The notes under the pieces were generated by a model. It saw only the letters and a program-made list of their open reading frames with translations, had not been told where the DNA came from and ran no database searches. From Asterias amurensis (lineage: Eukaryota > Echinodermata > Asteroidea > Forcipulatida > Asteriidae): a DNA stretch of 64,000 nucleotides. A program made the position numbers and the translations under genes. The DNA is taken from NCBI RefSeq assembly GCF_032118995.1, contig NC_092656.1:9925761-9989760 (forward strand), read 5' to 3'. Shown in pieces: positions 49,600-60,200 of this stretch (position 1 is the stretch's first letter; each line of letters starts with the position of its first letter).

Positions 49600-50973
49600 A
49601 TGGGTGAGTTCGATTAGCTTCCCTGGGTTGATCCCGGTGTGCTCATCCAAGTGGCGATTTTTTTTTTTTTTTTTTCCAGGACGAACGTGGGCACTGATAA
49701 TTACACCACGTTCGTACTGGAAAAGTCGCCTATTTTTTTTTCAGGATCAACATGTTCTGAAAAAAAAAATATGCATCATGACGTGACCCTTTTCGTGGTG
49801 ACATAAGAGAACCTTGGGCCAGGCCCAAGTGACCCTAACCACAAGCCTACTTCTAGAAACTATACATGTAAGGCTCCCACGTGAACCTTATTACGGGTCT
49901 AATATTTTGGACCTCCTTAACGCTGAATACGTTTTTAAAATCGAAGTTGATAGGTGAAAGTTTAAAGTCACCTGGAAATAGAATTTTTTTTCTTTTAAAC
50001 ATAAGAGTATATGCTTACGACCAATAAAACAATTTTTTTAGTAATTGTTTGTCACGATTTATATGTTAAAAAAATTAATAAAGTTGTTTGGGGGCTGACT
50101 CCGCCTACCCCTTTTTTGACGTCATTCAAGGCAGACTTTGCCTGCAATGCGTATAGTAAACACAAGTGCAAAGTACATGTACGTCCAAGTCGTGAGTTGG
50201 TACATTTCAAAAAGTGTTTTTCTGCATTCAGCAGCAATACACCTCAGGTCAGCATTGCCGGAAAAGACAAAACAAATTTTTTTGTAACGTACAAACTCAC
50301 GACTTGGTCCGTACATGTACTTTGCAATTGTGTTTACTATACGCATTACAGGCAAAGTCTGCCTCGATTGACGTCACGAACAGCGCCCTCTCGGGTCGGG
50401 GTCTACTCTTAAATTTGTAAATAACATAAGAACTGATTTTTTAAAACCTTAGTTAACTGTTTATTCACATTCAACTCATCAAAACACATATATTAGTGAC
50501 AAAAGTTTGTTTTTGAAAAAATACCACTTCCAGGTGACTTTAACAACCGTTCGCCATCAATAACTAAAATTTCCTTTGTACTACACACCCAAAACTTTCC
50601 CATCACACTCTATGTAATGTACTCATAATGCTTGTATGGCCTTATTGTTTGTTGAGTTAAATTAAAAAACATCTTCAAAAATTATCTGCTCGGTACTCAC
50701 TGTTGTTTTTTCTGCCGCATCCCATATTTTTTGACCTCTCAATATAAGCGCAACGCTTTATTTTTTAGTCATTTGGTCACCAAGCTCTGTACACACGGAC
50801 ACCAGCCTACTTGTTTACCGAACTGCCGAGCCACCACCGAGTTGGAGTAAAAAGGATGTTACGCCGCGCGTGGGCATCGTGAGCAGACAGCGCTCCCGCG
50901 CAACACCCCTTCTACAAAATGGGGAGCCTTATAGAAGTAGGTCGACCCAGGGAAGCTAAACGAACGCACCCTA
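49600..50973. mobile_element. Composite palindromic element E
   Basis: The left terminus GGGTGAGTTCGATTAGCTTC and the right terminus GAAGCTAAACGAACGCACCC are inverted repeats, followed inward on both sides by a CCCTGGGT/ACCCAGGG pair. The body contains a complete TA-flanked palindrome (49965-50540). Another E starts 17 bp after its end. Confidence 0.6.
49965..50540. mobile_element. TA-flanked foldback element, about 576 bp
   Basis: Termini AAGTCACCTGGAA and TTCCAGGTGACTT are perfect inverted repeats, with TA on each outer side (49963-49964 and 50541-50542). Long inner arms pair 50118-50210 with 50283-50388 (for example GGCAGACTTTGCCTGCAATG and TACATGTACGTCCAAGTCGT). TA target and TIR suggest a Tc1/mariner-type non-autonomous element. 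Confidence 0.8.
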
Positions 50974-50989
50974 TGTCTATGAGATATTG

Positions 50990-51247
50990 GGTGCGTTCCC
51001 TCCTGTACTGGGTCTACCCAGCAGTGCTCACTCGGGTGAGCTCCTGACAAGAACTAAACAAACGACCACTCATCGCTCTCGTAGTGACGTCGCTTACCTG
51101 GGGCCAGCCCCCAAGTGGCCCACTCCACAAGCAGGGCACTGGGGGCTGACCTGGGTGGTGAGCCCTTGGAAGTGGAAGGACATCATCATCTATTCGAACG
51201 CCTCGGCAGACCGGGGATGACCCAGGGAAGCTAAATGAACGCACCCA
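50990..51247. mobile_element. Palindromic element E, short copy 2
   Basis: Termini GGGTGCGTTCC and GAACGCACCC. The interior matches 36637-36873 in reverse (GGGGCCAGCCCCCAAGTGGC). Confidence 0.7.
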
Positions 51248-51840
51248 AGAGTTCGCTAGACTAATGCTATGAGTCAAAGGTCATTTCGCTAGACTAAAGC
51301 TATGGTGAGTCAATTGGTCATGGTAGGCACAAAAGCTAGAGCTGTACTATATATAATACAGCATACTGGGACAACTATTTATACTGCATGTAGGCCTACT
51401 ACTGGGATAAAACAACCAGAGCGCCGGGCGATCATCAAACCGTTGAAACGGGTCAACTCGTACACAAGTCAACTCGTACCCAAGTCAACTCGTATCCAAA
51501 ATATTGTACCCAAGTCAACTCGTACCGTATAACGTACGTTGTATGGGAAGTTAATATAAGGGAACTGCTCCCAACCAAGTAAAAAAAACCAAAAACAAAC
51601 ATTTAAGGCCTTTTGCGTTTAATTGGCTTATTCTGTTCGTTACCTGCAACATCAAAAAAAAAAAAACGAAATCATTACAATAGCCTATAAAAAAGCCCTA
51701 ATTATTAATATTTTACTACAACAATTTTTACAATTACATATTAAATAAATTAATTAAACCACAATATTTATCAGTATGAGTTAAAAATCCCAAATTGGGT
51801 AAACATTTATTTGGGTACGAGTTGACTTGGGTACGAGTTG

Positions 51841-52112
51841 GGAAAAGTTTCCGTATGGCGCCACCACTTTTTCATTAGATATGAAATAATAGTATATATC
51901 TAAGGCCGTGTCCAAAACGGCGACTTCGGCTACAGCTACGGCTAGATCGCGCGTGTCTGCCTATTCTTCAACACTGGTGGTAGACGCGCTGTTCTAGGCG
52001 TAGCTGTAGCCGAAGTCGTCGTTTCGGACACGGCCTAATTAATTAACCTCAATGAGATATCCCTTTTGTAAAAATGAGTGAAAAAGTGGTGGCGCCATAC
52101 GGAAAGTTACCC
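51841..52112. mobile_element. Palindromic element D with 8-bp flanking duplication
   Basis: Termini GGAAAAGTTTCCGTATGGCG and CGCCATACGGAAAGTTACCC. Flanked by ACGAGTTG at 51833-51840 and 52113-52120, an 8-bp duplication of the hAT type. A copy without the central insertion is at 54861-54997. Confidence 0.75.
51902..52038. mobile_element. Palindrome inserted in the centre of element D
   Basis: Ends GGCCGTGTCC and GGACACGGCC with TAA on both sides. Inner arms pair CGACTTCGGCTACAGCTACG with its complement. The copy of D at 54861 shows the empty site. Confidence 0.8.
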
Positions 52113-52300
52113 ACGAGTTGACTTAGGTACGAGTTGACTCGGGTACGAGTTGACTTGAGTACGATTTCATTTGACTTGGGGACGAGTTGACTTGGGTGAC
52201 CCGAATTCCAAACCGTCTGCAATTAATTGTGCCTTTATTCATAAATAATAATGAGCAAAAACGTGTCATAAGACAAGCTTATCGACCACTACATACTTAC

Positions 52301-52490
52301 AGTTTTCCTCACTGTGTTGACAATATTGAGCAATTTACCGGTCAGTAAACAAGTGAAATCATGATGGTATCTCTCACTAGCTCCTGTGGGTTTGCTCCTT
52401 CGTCTGTCGATGCTCGACGATCGACCGGGCACACGGACGTCCGGTGGGTGATTATGTGTCATGGGTCATGCAAGGGCTTTTTATACAGCG
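52301..52490 (-). promoter_or_regulatory. Candidate TATA promoter and 5' untranslated exon of SLC12A
   Basis: On the minus strand a TATAAAAA box lies at 52485-52478, placing a start site near 52455. About 150 bp downstream is a strong donor, AAAACT|GTAAGTATG, ending an exon at 52301. The next acceptor-like sites in this direction (CTGAAACAG and GTGACAG) occur near 48685, just before the SLC12A initiator at 48637. The exon contains only short upstream ORFs. The linkage is inferred from signals and order. Confidence 0.4.
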
Positions 52491-53403
52491 GTGGATCATG
52501 ATGCACACACAGGCATGCATCATACCCGTTAACAATCTAGTGGTGCCGGGAATAGCGCCCTCTATCTTGGTTAGTGACAAGGATTTTGATCCATCAAACG
52601 CCAATAAATTATTACTTCTACCACTTTTATAAAGCCCATGCTTTTCACGAAGAGTCCCAAGAAATCGTTTCTTGATGAATACAATAACATTCTTCACCTT
52701 ACCCCGCCATTTAGAAAAACACAAACTTACCCGAAAATAATTATTTTTACACATTTCTGATATTTTTTTCCTGAAAAATTCGGTGGAGGTCACAGATCCC
52801 TCCCTCTTCAACACAGCAAAGAATGCCTTTTAGGGATTCAACGGTTGAGTGTGTGGTAATACTCGGCAAATTTGTGAACTTATCTTTCTGTTGTATGTTT
52901 TTTTCTTTTACTCCGACACAATTAATGATCAAAATCAAAAGTGATGTGTATGTTCTGCTTTATTTATATACATGGATAATTAACAACATTATTTTCAACA
53001 AGAGAGGAAAGGATAATAAATATTAATTTTAGATTAACAAATTCTTCTAATTACATCCATAAACCACATACATGTAGGTTAAAATTCAGTTTTAAGATAA
53101 GTTCCATAAGTGTTTCTTGTTTGCTCTAAAAGATCAGTGTGAATTTTCTTCAAGTCGTCAAGCTGTACAGTTCAAAATTATCTTTTTTTTTTCAAATGAA
53201 ATAATATGGCTGTTTATTGGAGTTTGTGACTCTGGCTACAACTGTTGCTACAACTGTTGCTAAGGATGCTGCCAGGGATACTCGTCTATCAATGCATGAA
53301 GATGGGGGCAATCCAGTCAAAGTCATAGCCGCAAATTTGGACATGGCCTATGGATTGGTAAATAATAATCTTGCAGTCTAGTGAAAGTGAACATTCTGAT
53401 TGT

Positions 53404-53794
53404 TTAAAGGAACACGTTGCCTTGGATCGGACGAGTTGGCCTATTAAAAGCGTTTGAAACCGTTTCTTATGAAATGTATATGGTTAGAAAGATGTTTTAA
53501 AAGTAGAATATAATGATCCACACAGGTATCTCTCAAAATTGCACCGTTTTCTTTTTACGTCGCGAACTATCACGGTCGGCCATTTATGGGAGTCAAAATT
53601 TTGACTCCCATAAATGGCCGACCGTATTATTTGACGAGGTAAAAAGAAAACCATGCAATTTCGAGGCATCTTTGTGTAGATCATTGTATTCTACTTTTAC
53701 ATCATCTTTCTAACCATATGCATTTTATAACAAACGGTCACAAAACACTTTTCAAAGACCAACTCGACCGATCCAAGGCAACATGTTCCTTTAA
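53404..53794 (+). mobile_element. B-family TTAA palindromic MITE, reference copy
   Basis: The element is almost a complete palindrome. TTAA is followed by AGGAACACGTTGCCTTGGAT; the other end is its complement followed by TTAA. The arms are about 190 bp and the centre reads GGGAGTCAAAATTTTGACTC. There is no coding capacity. TTAA flanks suggest mobilisation by a piggyBac-like transposase (inference). Copies: 3010, 14479, 18145, 34089, 60200. Confidence 0.85.
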
Positions 53795-53989
53795 TGAAAA
53801 CGCTGGAGCAAACAATGAATGGTCTAACCATAGAGCTAACCATAGAGTTAGGGTCCTAGCTTATATGGTCTGACGCCTTGCTGACCTGCTGGACAAGGGT
53901 ATTCAAAATTATTGTGTTTTTACATGACTAAAATCTATTTATAGCTATACTACTCGATTTCCATACTGATTGAAAACATTTTAAATGAA

Positions 53990-54165
53990 ATTAATTTTGG
54001 TTTTTAACCAAACACAGATGTGTGCTAGCACTCACTGTATACTGCGTACTTTCCCGAGTCATGTGAAAACAATTATCACAGGCATGTGACTTGGGTGGGA
54101 TTTTGGATAAAAAAACACAATTAATAATTATCCCCAATGCAAATTTAACATCTCTTATCATGAAT
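53990..54165 (-). mobile_element. SINE family 2 fragment, reverse
   Basis: Has the minus-strand CACAGGCATG...CTTTCCCGAGTC block and the CCCCAATGCAAATTTAACAT end block. Confidence 0.6.
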
Positions 54166-54328
54166 GAAATTCAGCAAAGTTCACGACTTGACTTTTTCGT
54201 TCAAGCAGGTCTTTAAGTTTGCTATTGAATATCACGTAAGCTGGATTCCATCCTCATAACTTGTTGAAAATCAGTTTTACTGACTGCTCGACTGTCTTGT
54301 AAATGAGTATGGAGGCCTCGAAGGACCA

Positions 54329-55240
54329 TCAGCTTAACTGCACTCTCAGCATATCCACTTGTTCCGACACCGACTTCCCAAGTTCTTGCAGTTCATTACA
54401 CTGATCCGCTAATCGTTCCTGAGAGTCTTTTAAATAGTGGTTCATCTCGATGAACTTGAGCGTCTGGCTGTAGCATTTGTTAAGGTCGGCGCTGTGTTTC
54501 TTCGAGGAGTGAGAGGTTGCAGAAGATGAGGACAACGACTCTGCAGCTGCTGAATGGACTGGGGTTTTTAAGGCGTCACTGTTGTTGTCTAAATCTGTAA
54601 AACGAAGAGGAGGGGAAAAACACCACTATTTATTGAAGCTGTACAACAAGCATCTCCCCTGCTTCAACCATTACAAACATCATGTCCCAGATTAGTCTTT
54701 GTCTAGATAGATACAGTGACAATAAGACTGAAATGTGGGTACATGCTCATGCTAGGATAAGCTTTGGATCCGAACGCCACTTTGAATTCTATGCTGTCCC
54801 GACAAGTAAACAGAATGTACGGAATACAGCAAGTTGTTGCACGATACAGGTTATGATGGAGGAAAAGTTTCCGTATGGCGCCACCACTCTTTCATTCGAT
54901 ATGAAATAAATAGTATATATTCTAATTTACCTCAATGAGATAATCCCTTTTTGTGAAAATGAGTGAAAAAGTGGTGGCGAGGTGCGGAAAGTTATCCGCT
55001 CTGAGCCCTGTTTCATAGTTTATTAACTATTTTTCTGTGTTTATTAATTATTCCTTTTTTTGTACCTGCAACCACTCGTTCAGACTCCGTCGAGGAGGGT
55101 GAATCCGCATCGTTGGAAGCGACATTGAAAAACGTGAACGCCACGTCATCCCGAGGTGCATTTTCAAGATCTTTTCGGATGCTTTCGAGGTCGGGTGGCA
55201 CCGGTCGTGGCTGGATCATCTTCTTCTTCTTGGAATTCAT
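54329..55240 (-). CDS. C19orf25: UPF0449 family protein (C19orf25 homologue)
   Basis: Two exons, 55240-55066 and 54594-54329, with GT-AG sites and matching phase, give 146 residues (human 118). The N-terminus MNSKKKKMIQPRPVPPDLES followed by IRKDLENAPRDDVAFTFF matches the human pattern of a basic start, RPAPPT, EDVRGAP and DPVFTIL. The middle is Ser-rich and low in conservation. The C-terminal 65 residues (from NKCYSQTLKFIEMNHYLKD) are a predicted coiled coil ending VDMLRVQLS, like the family. Function is unknown in any species as far as I know. The start has A at -3. The next gene, the lectin, is divergent and 2 kb away. Confidence 0.85.
54861..54997. mobile_element. Palindromic element D, copy without inner insertion
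   Basis: Same termini as 51841-52112 (GGAAAAGTTTCCGTATGGCG at left, CGGAAAGTTATCC at right). The centre reads straight through TATATATTCTAATTTACCTC. It lies in the intron of the UPF0449 gene. Confidence 0.75.
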
Positions 55241-55855
55241 GTTATTTTGAAGTAAGCTAGATAAAAAAACCCGAAGAAATAACCATCTACTGGTGGAGTC
55301 GAGTTCTTGGATTGGATTGGAAGTGCTGATGTAGCAAAGTTTACGTCCAAGTGTTTTCAAAGGGCGCCCTCAATTGATCTTTATTTCTCGGATAAAACTA
55401 GACTGGTCACCTGTCCTTCCGCAAGGATAAGGATAATTGTTTTTAAGTGACGATTTTAACAGCGAATCCCTGCCAGGGGAAGGCATGTTAAGTGCTGAGT
55501 AGGCTCAACGGCAGATCTCTGGCGTAATTCACAAGCCCCCGAAGTGTAACGTCAGACAATACAGATAATGTTGAATTGGTTTTGACAACAGAACCATTTC
55601 ATTGGATGAGTGGATAAAAGTGCATTACGTGAGCTTTCCATGGCCCGAATTGACGTTGCACTTTCGATCGTCTGCATAACTTATGCAGCTGCAGTGTTTA
55701 CTTTTGCTTACATCATGTAGGGCCTAGGCTAACGGATATCAACTGCACATCTCCATGTGAAATTAATGTGAGGTCAAAATTGAATATATGACTAAAAATA
55801 ATCTAAACTTTCAACAATAGAGTGACGTCACAGAAATAGTTTATAAACGGTATAA

Positions 55856-55856
<1 letters not shown>

Positions 55857-55937
<81 letters not shown>

Positions 55938-56030
55938 GAGCAAGCAAGCGAGCGAGCGAGTGAGCGAGCAAGCAAGCAAGCAAGCAAGCAAGCAGGCAGG
56001 CAAGCAAGCAAGCAAGCAAGCAAACAAACA
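55857..56030 (+). repeat. (CAAG)n microsatellite
   Basis: About 43 tetranucleotides, mostly CAAG, with CGAG/TGAG variants near 55936-55965 and CAGG near 55994-56000. Long open frames of Leu-Ala-Cys on the minus strand here are a by-product of the repeat. Confidence 0.95.
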
Positions 56031-56107
56031 ACAAAAATGAAATAATGCGCTAAAAATAATAAACTAATAAATTCCGAGTGTCACAAGTTTACAGTTAATG
56101 TTTCAAG

Positions 56108-56550
56108 GAAGGGCAAAATCATTGATAACTAAGTCATACCGGTGGACACAGTTAGAGAAGGGCAAAATCATTGATAACTAAAGTCATACCGGTGTACACA
56201 GTTCGAGAAGGGCAAAATCATTGATAACCAAAGTCATACCGGTGTACACAGTTCGAGAAGGGCAAAATCATTGATAACCAAAGTCATACCGGTGGACACA
56301 GTTAGAGAAGGGCAAAATCATTGATAACCAAAGTCATACCGGTGGACACAGTTCGAGAAGGGCAAAATCATTGATAACCAAAGTCATACCGGTGGACACA
56401 GTTCGAGAAGGGCAAAATCATTGATAACCAAAGTCATACCGGTGTACACAGTTCGAGAAGGGCAAAATCATTGATAACCAAAGTCATACCGGTGGACACA
56501 GTTAGAGAAGGGCAAAATCATTGATAACCAAAGTCACACCGGTCTACACG
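56108..56550 (+). repeat. 50-bp minisatellite, about nine copies
   Basis: The unit contains GAAGGGCAAAATCATTGATA and AAGTCATACCGGTGGACACA. Copies start about every 50 bp from 56108 to 56508 with few differences (TGGACA against TGTACA; GTTAGA against GTTCGA). There are no unique spacers, so it is not a CRISPR array. Confidence 0.9.
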
Positions 56551-57277
56551 GCCTTATTACGCTTTGAGAAAGATGGTTTCCTTGCCTCTCTTCACCCAGA
56601 TAAATGGGTCTGAGCGCCACGACATAATGTTTTTGTATTATTTTTGGTTTAGCCGGCTAACAGCCGAAGACACATGGGTTATTCTGAACTAAGTTCGGTT
56701 TACGTGCCTTCTTAATTCCCACGGAATCTCAGCCCAATTTAGATTAATAGAGACCAAAAATAAAGAAACCCTGTACTCACGACTGCATTATTAGATATTC
56801 CTATACACTGTACCATGTGATTCTAATGACAATAATTTAGAGCGTACTTTAACTCATTAATATATATATTGAAATTGTGGATGTTACCAATGCCTAATCT
56901 CATATTACGCAGTTTTAACTTGCTTATAACCCAATTCTGCATTACAAGTTTCTGTGACCGACCGACTAATATTGTGATTTTGATAGTTAGCTTTTCTTAC
57001 AAAATATTGCAATGACGTTTGCCTTTGGAAAATTGGTCACACGATCCGAAAGCAGATTTCCTGCGACTTTCACTGGCTTCCGTTTATATAGACAATGGCT
57101 CGTGTACAAAACTCTTAACCCATAGCTATGACTGCGCACACACCGACTCTACTAGCAAGAGCTTATTCACTAATATGCCGATCCTAGAAATCTGTTTGAC
57201 GTCATTACTCTATAAGCTTCTTGCTAAAGGAATACGCCACTTTAGGATCGAGCTGTGGTACCAATTTGATTGCCAAG

Positions 57278-60200
57278 ATGGCTCACTGCGCGGGAATGTT
57301 GCTGGAGATAAACCTGTTGATATTTGTCGTTGGAGTCCTCGTGTGGTTTTGCCCGCTCTACTGCTGGTGCCTTAATCTCACAGGTAAGGAGGGTATAATA
57401 ATATACTTGATTTGAACAATACAAACTTCTGTATAGAAGAAGCGAGTTAATTGAGATTTACTTACTCACTGGTTTAAAATTCGCAAAAAAATCCTACATG
57501 TCAGGCTGATTACCAAAAAAGACAAAACTCTAATTTGACTTCTCTGTTTAAATTGGTTTTCCCCGGCATGAGTGGGTAAATAATTGAAAATTGAAAATTA
57601 TTTAACTCATATTTTCTTACAACAAGATGATTTGGGTGCACAAACTTAGCAAGAAGGAGGAGGGATAGATTTGTTTATCCTTTGCTGCTCAAATCAAGCT
57701 GAAAAGAGGAGGGGCAGATTTGTTTATCCTTTGCTGCTCAAAACCAAACAAAAAGAGGAGGGCAGATTTGTTTACCCCTTGCAACTTAAACACGGCAAAA
57801 TGTGCGATATTTGTAACAAATAAGTGGAATTTGTCTATTTTTATAGCAAAATTAGATTGATTCGTAAAATCTACATCATGTTTTTCATGATTTGGGGGAT
57901 AAAATGGTAAAACTAAAACTTATTGCTTTAAAATCCTGTTTCGAGAGCAATTCTCAGACCATAATGAAAATTTTAAGATATGAACTTGAAAAATAACCAA
58001 AAATAAACAGTTTCACAATTTAATAAGCAATTTTTAATTTTGTACTGTTTTTGGTAATATATAGCAACTTTTCTTTAAGATGTTTGCAAAATACTAAAGT
58101 TATACTGTTTTTCTCCATAAAATACCTTTGGGAGAACAAAGTCAATTTTGGGTGCACAAACTTAGCCAACAAGAGGAGGGGATAGATTTGTTTACCCTTT
58201 GGTGCTCAAATAAAGCTGAAAAGTTTAAGGGATAGATTTGTTTATCCTTTGCTGCTCAAAACCAACCGAAAAAGAGGAAGGGATAGAAAATAATAAAACA
58301 AAAATTTGTTGCTTTAAAATCCTGTTTCGAGAACAATTTACAGACCATAATGACAATTTTAAGCTGAAAATTTGACAAAAATGCAGTTAAATGTGAAACT
58401 GTTAGAAACCTCTCTTAATAATAAGTATGCGTGATGTCACAATTCGAACCTTAAACGAGGCCACATATGCAACCACTGCAAGTGGCTGGTATTGGTGGTG
58501 GCGTGACGTGCACCAATGGCCTCATTTTGGGTAAGTTAAGCATGTGTATTAAAGGCAGTGGACACTATTGGTAATTACTCAAAATAGTTATTAGCATTAA
58601 ACCTCACTTGGTAAAGAGTAATGGGGAGAGGTTGGCAGTATAAAACATTGTGAGAAACGGCTCCCTCTGAAGTGAAGTAATTTTCCACGAATTTGATTTC
58701 GAGACCTCAAGTTTAGAACTTGAGGTCTCGAAATCAACCATCTAAACGCACACAACTTCGTGTGACTAGGGTGTTTTCTTCTTTCAGTATTATCTCGCAA
58801 CTTTGATGACCGATTGAGCTCAAATTTGCACAGGTTAGTTATTTTATGCATATGTTGAGATGCACCAACTGTGAAGGCTAGTCTTTGACAATTACCAATA
58901 GTGTCCACTGCCTTTAAAAGAGGCCTAATCCAACAAATAATTTGAAACACGATCGCGTCCAGCTATCAATCGCGCGCTTTCCCACAAGGACGATGCAACC
59001 ACAAAATTACCATCTTATTTAGTTTGAGCAACATATCTTTTCTTCGCTTGTAATACCTAAATACAACATTTTTGCAAGTGTTAACAAAAACGTACCTGCA
59101 TTTTGTCTCTGGTTAATTTTGTTTGACCTGCTATTGTTTTATTTCGAGTGTTTTCGGACTGTGTTTCGTAGTAATCGCCAGGTCATTAAAGGCATTGGAC
59201 ACTATTGGTAATTACTCAAAATAATTATTGGCATAAAACCTTACTTGTTAACGAGTAATGGGGAGAGGTTGATAGTATAAAACATTGTGAGAAACAGCTC
59301 CGTCTGAAGTGACGTAGTTTTCGTGAAAGAAGTAATTTTCCACGAATTTGATTTCGAGACCTCAAGTTTAGAATTAGAGGTCCCGAAATCAAGCATCTGA
59401 AAGCACACAACTTCGTGTGTGACCAGGGTGTTTCTTCTTTCATTATTATCTCGCAACTTCGATGACTAATTGAGCTCAAATTTTCAAAGGTTTGTTGTTT
59501 TATGCATAATTTTGAGATACACCAAGTGAGAAGACTGGTCTTTGACAATTACCCACAGTGTCTATTGTCTTTAAAGGGTCTGAGTGCTTTTTCTAACACA
59601 AATCACAATGTACACATAATGATGGTAGAAAGCCTCCTTTGAAATATTACTTGCTGTAGTGCTGTAGTTTTTCAGAAATGAGTAAAACAAATGCTTTCGT
59701 CTCAGTTTTAACGTATTTACCGGTTTTGGTATAATTGCCATAACTGGTTAAAACGTTCAACATTGCTAAGATAATTGTAATTACACTGAGACGATCTTCT
59801 TTTCGTGAGTTGTTTTTACTAGTTTCTCAAAAGTTATTTCCAAGAATTTAGAAAAAGGAGGTCCACGAAATCGGGACCCACTTAAGTAGGTCATCCACCA
59901 AATAGGTGACCCACGAAAAAATGAACCATACAACAATATATATATTTAGCCAAGTGAGAGTTTTACCTTACTGATAGTTTTGACGTCTAAAAAGAAGCAA
60001 ATCACCGACAACCGGTTATATCTTTGGCTTTTGAAACTTTTTGGTTTCACACTTTCAGTTTTGAATCTTCAGGGAATGCAAGCCTCCCAGGTCTCAACTT
60101 ACCGATTAAAAGAAGTTGATCTCAAAGCAGAACTAGCGATAGATGGTGATCTAAGAACAAATGCATTGCAATTTCATTGCTCTCACACCTGTAAGTATAT

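Larger units (their letters stand above)
51450..52205. mobile_element. Element with inverted arrays of a 17-bp unit
   Basis: The left side has about four copies of CAAGTCAACTCGTACC; the right side has about seven copies of its complement, GGTACGAGTTGACTTG. Such short tandem units in inverted orientation are typical of foldback-type DNA transposons. A second element (51841-52112) sits inside the right array and a third inside that. Confidence 0.65.
48638..54328. other. First intron/5' region of SLC12A, filled with nested transposons
   Basis: No conserved coding exon was seen. Contents: a half A-family MITE (49108-49282), a duplicated GCATAGCGGCAA patch near 49350-49470, a composite element E (49600-50973) with a TA-flanked palindrome inside, a second E (50990-51247), a three-level nest (51450-52205), the candidate promoter and 5' exon (52301-52490), a B-family MITE (53404-53794) and a SINE family 2 fragment (53990-54165). 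The 52.5-53.4 kb part shows nothing I can name. Confidence 0.6.
55241..57277. other. Intergenic region between the divergent UPF0449 and lectin genes
   Basis: Should contain both promoters. The central part is simple repeats (55857-56550). 55380-55800 and 56560-57277 have no recognisable repeat or coding exon; no clear TATA box was found upstream of 57278. Confidence 0.5.
57384..60058 (+). other. Lectin intron 1: local duplication and two MITEs
   Basis: 57625-57990 and 58140-58390 are diverged copies of one segment (TTGGGTGCACAAACTTAGC, GATAGATTTGTTTATCCTTT, TTAAAATCCTGTTTCGAGA). A-family MITEs lie at 58549-58917 and 59185-59574 and an F-family copy at about 59571-59835. No further coding exon was seen. 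Confidence 0.65.

Noticed and set aside
50011-50420. A 133-codon frame with partly symmetrical sequence on both strands
   Set aside because: It lies across the arms of the 49965-50540 foldback element.
55803-56034. Open frames encoding Leu-Ala-Cys repeats on the minus strand
   Set aside because: They arise only because (CAAG)n is stop-free in several frames; there is no start context, splice structure or homology.
56108-56550. CRISPR-like regular 50-bp repeats
   Set aside because: The units are contiguous with no unique spacers, in a eukaryotic intergenic region; this is a minisatellite.
58573-58950. Open frames of 64-117 codons on the minus strand within A-family elements (also at 26223, 47570 and 59225)
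   Set aside because: The same frame recurs in every copy because the MITE is stop-poor there; copies are short, palindromic and lack conserved protein features.
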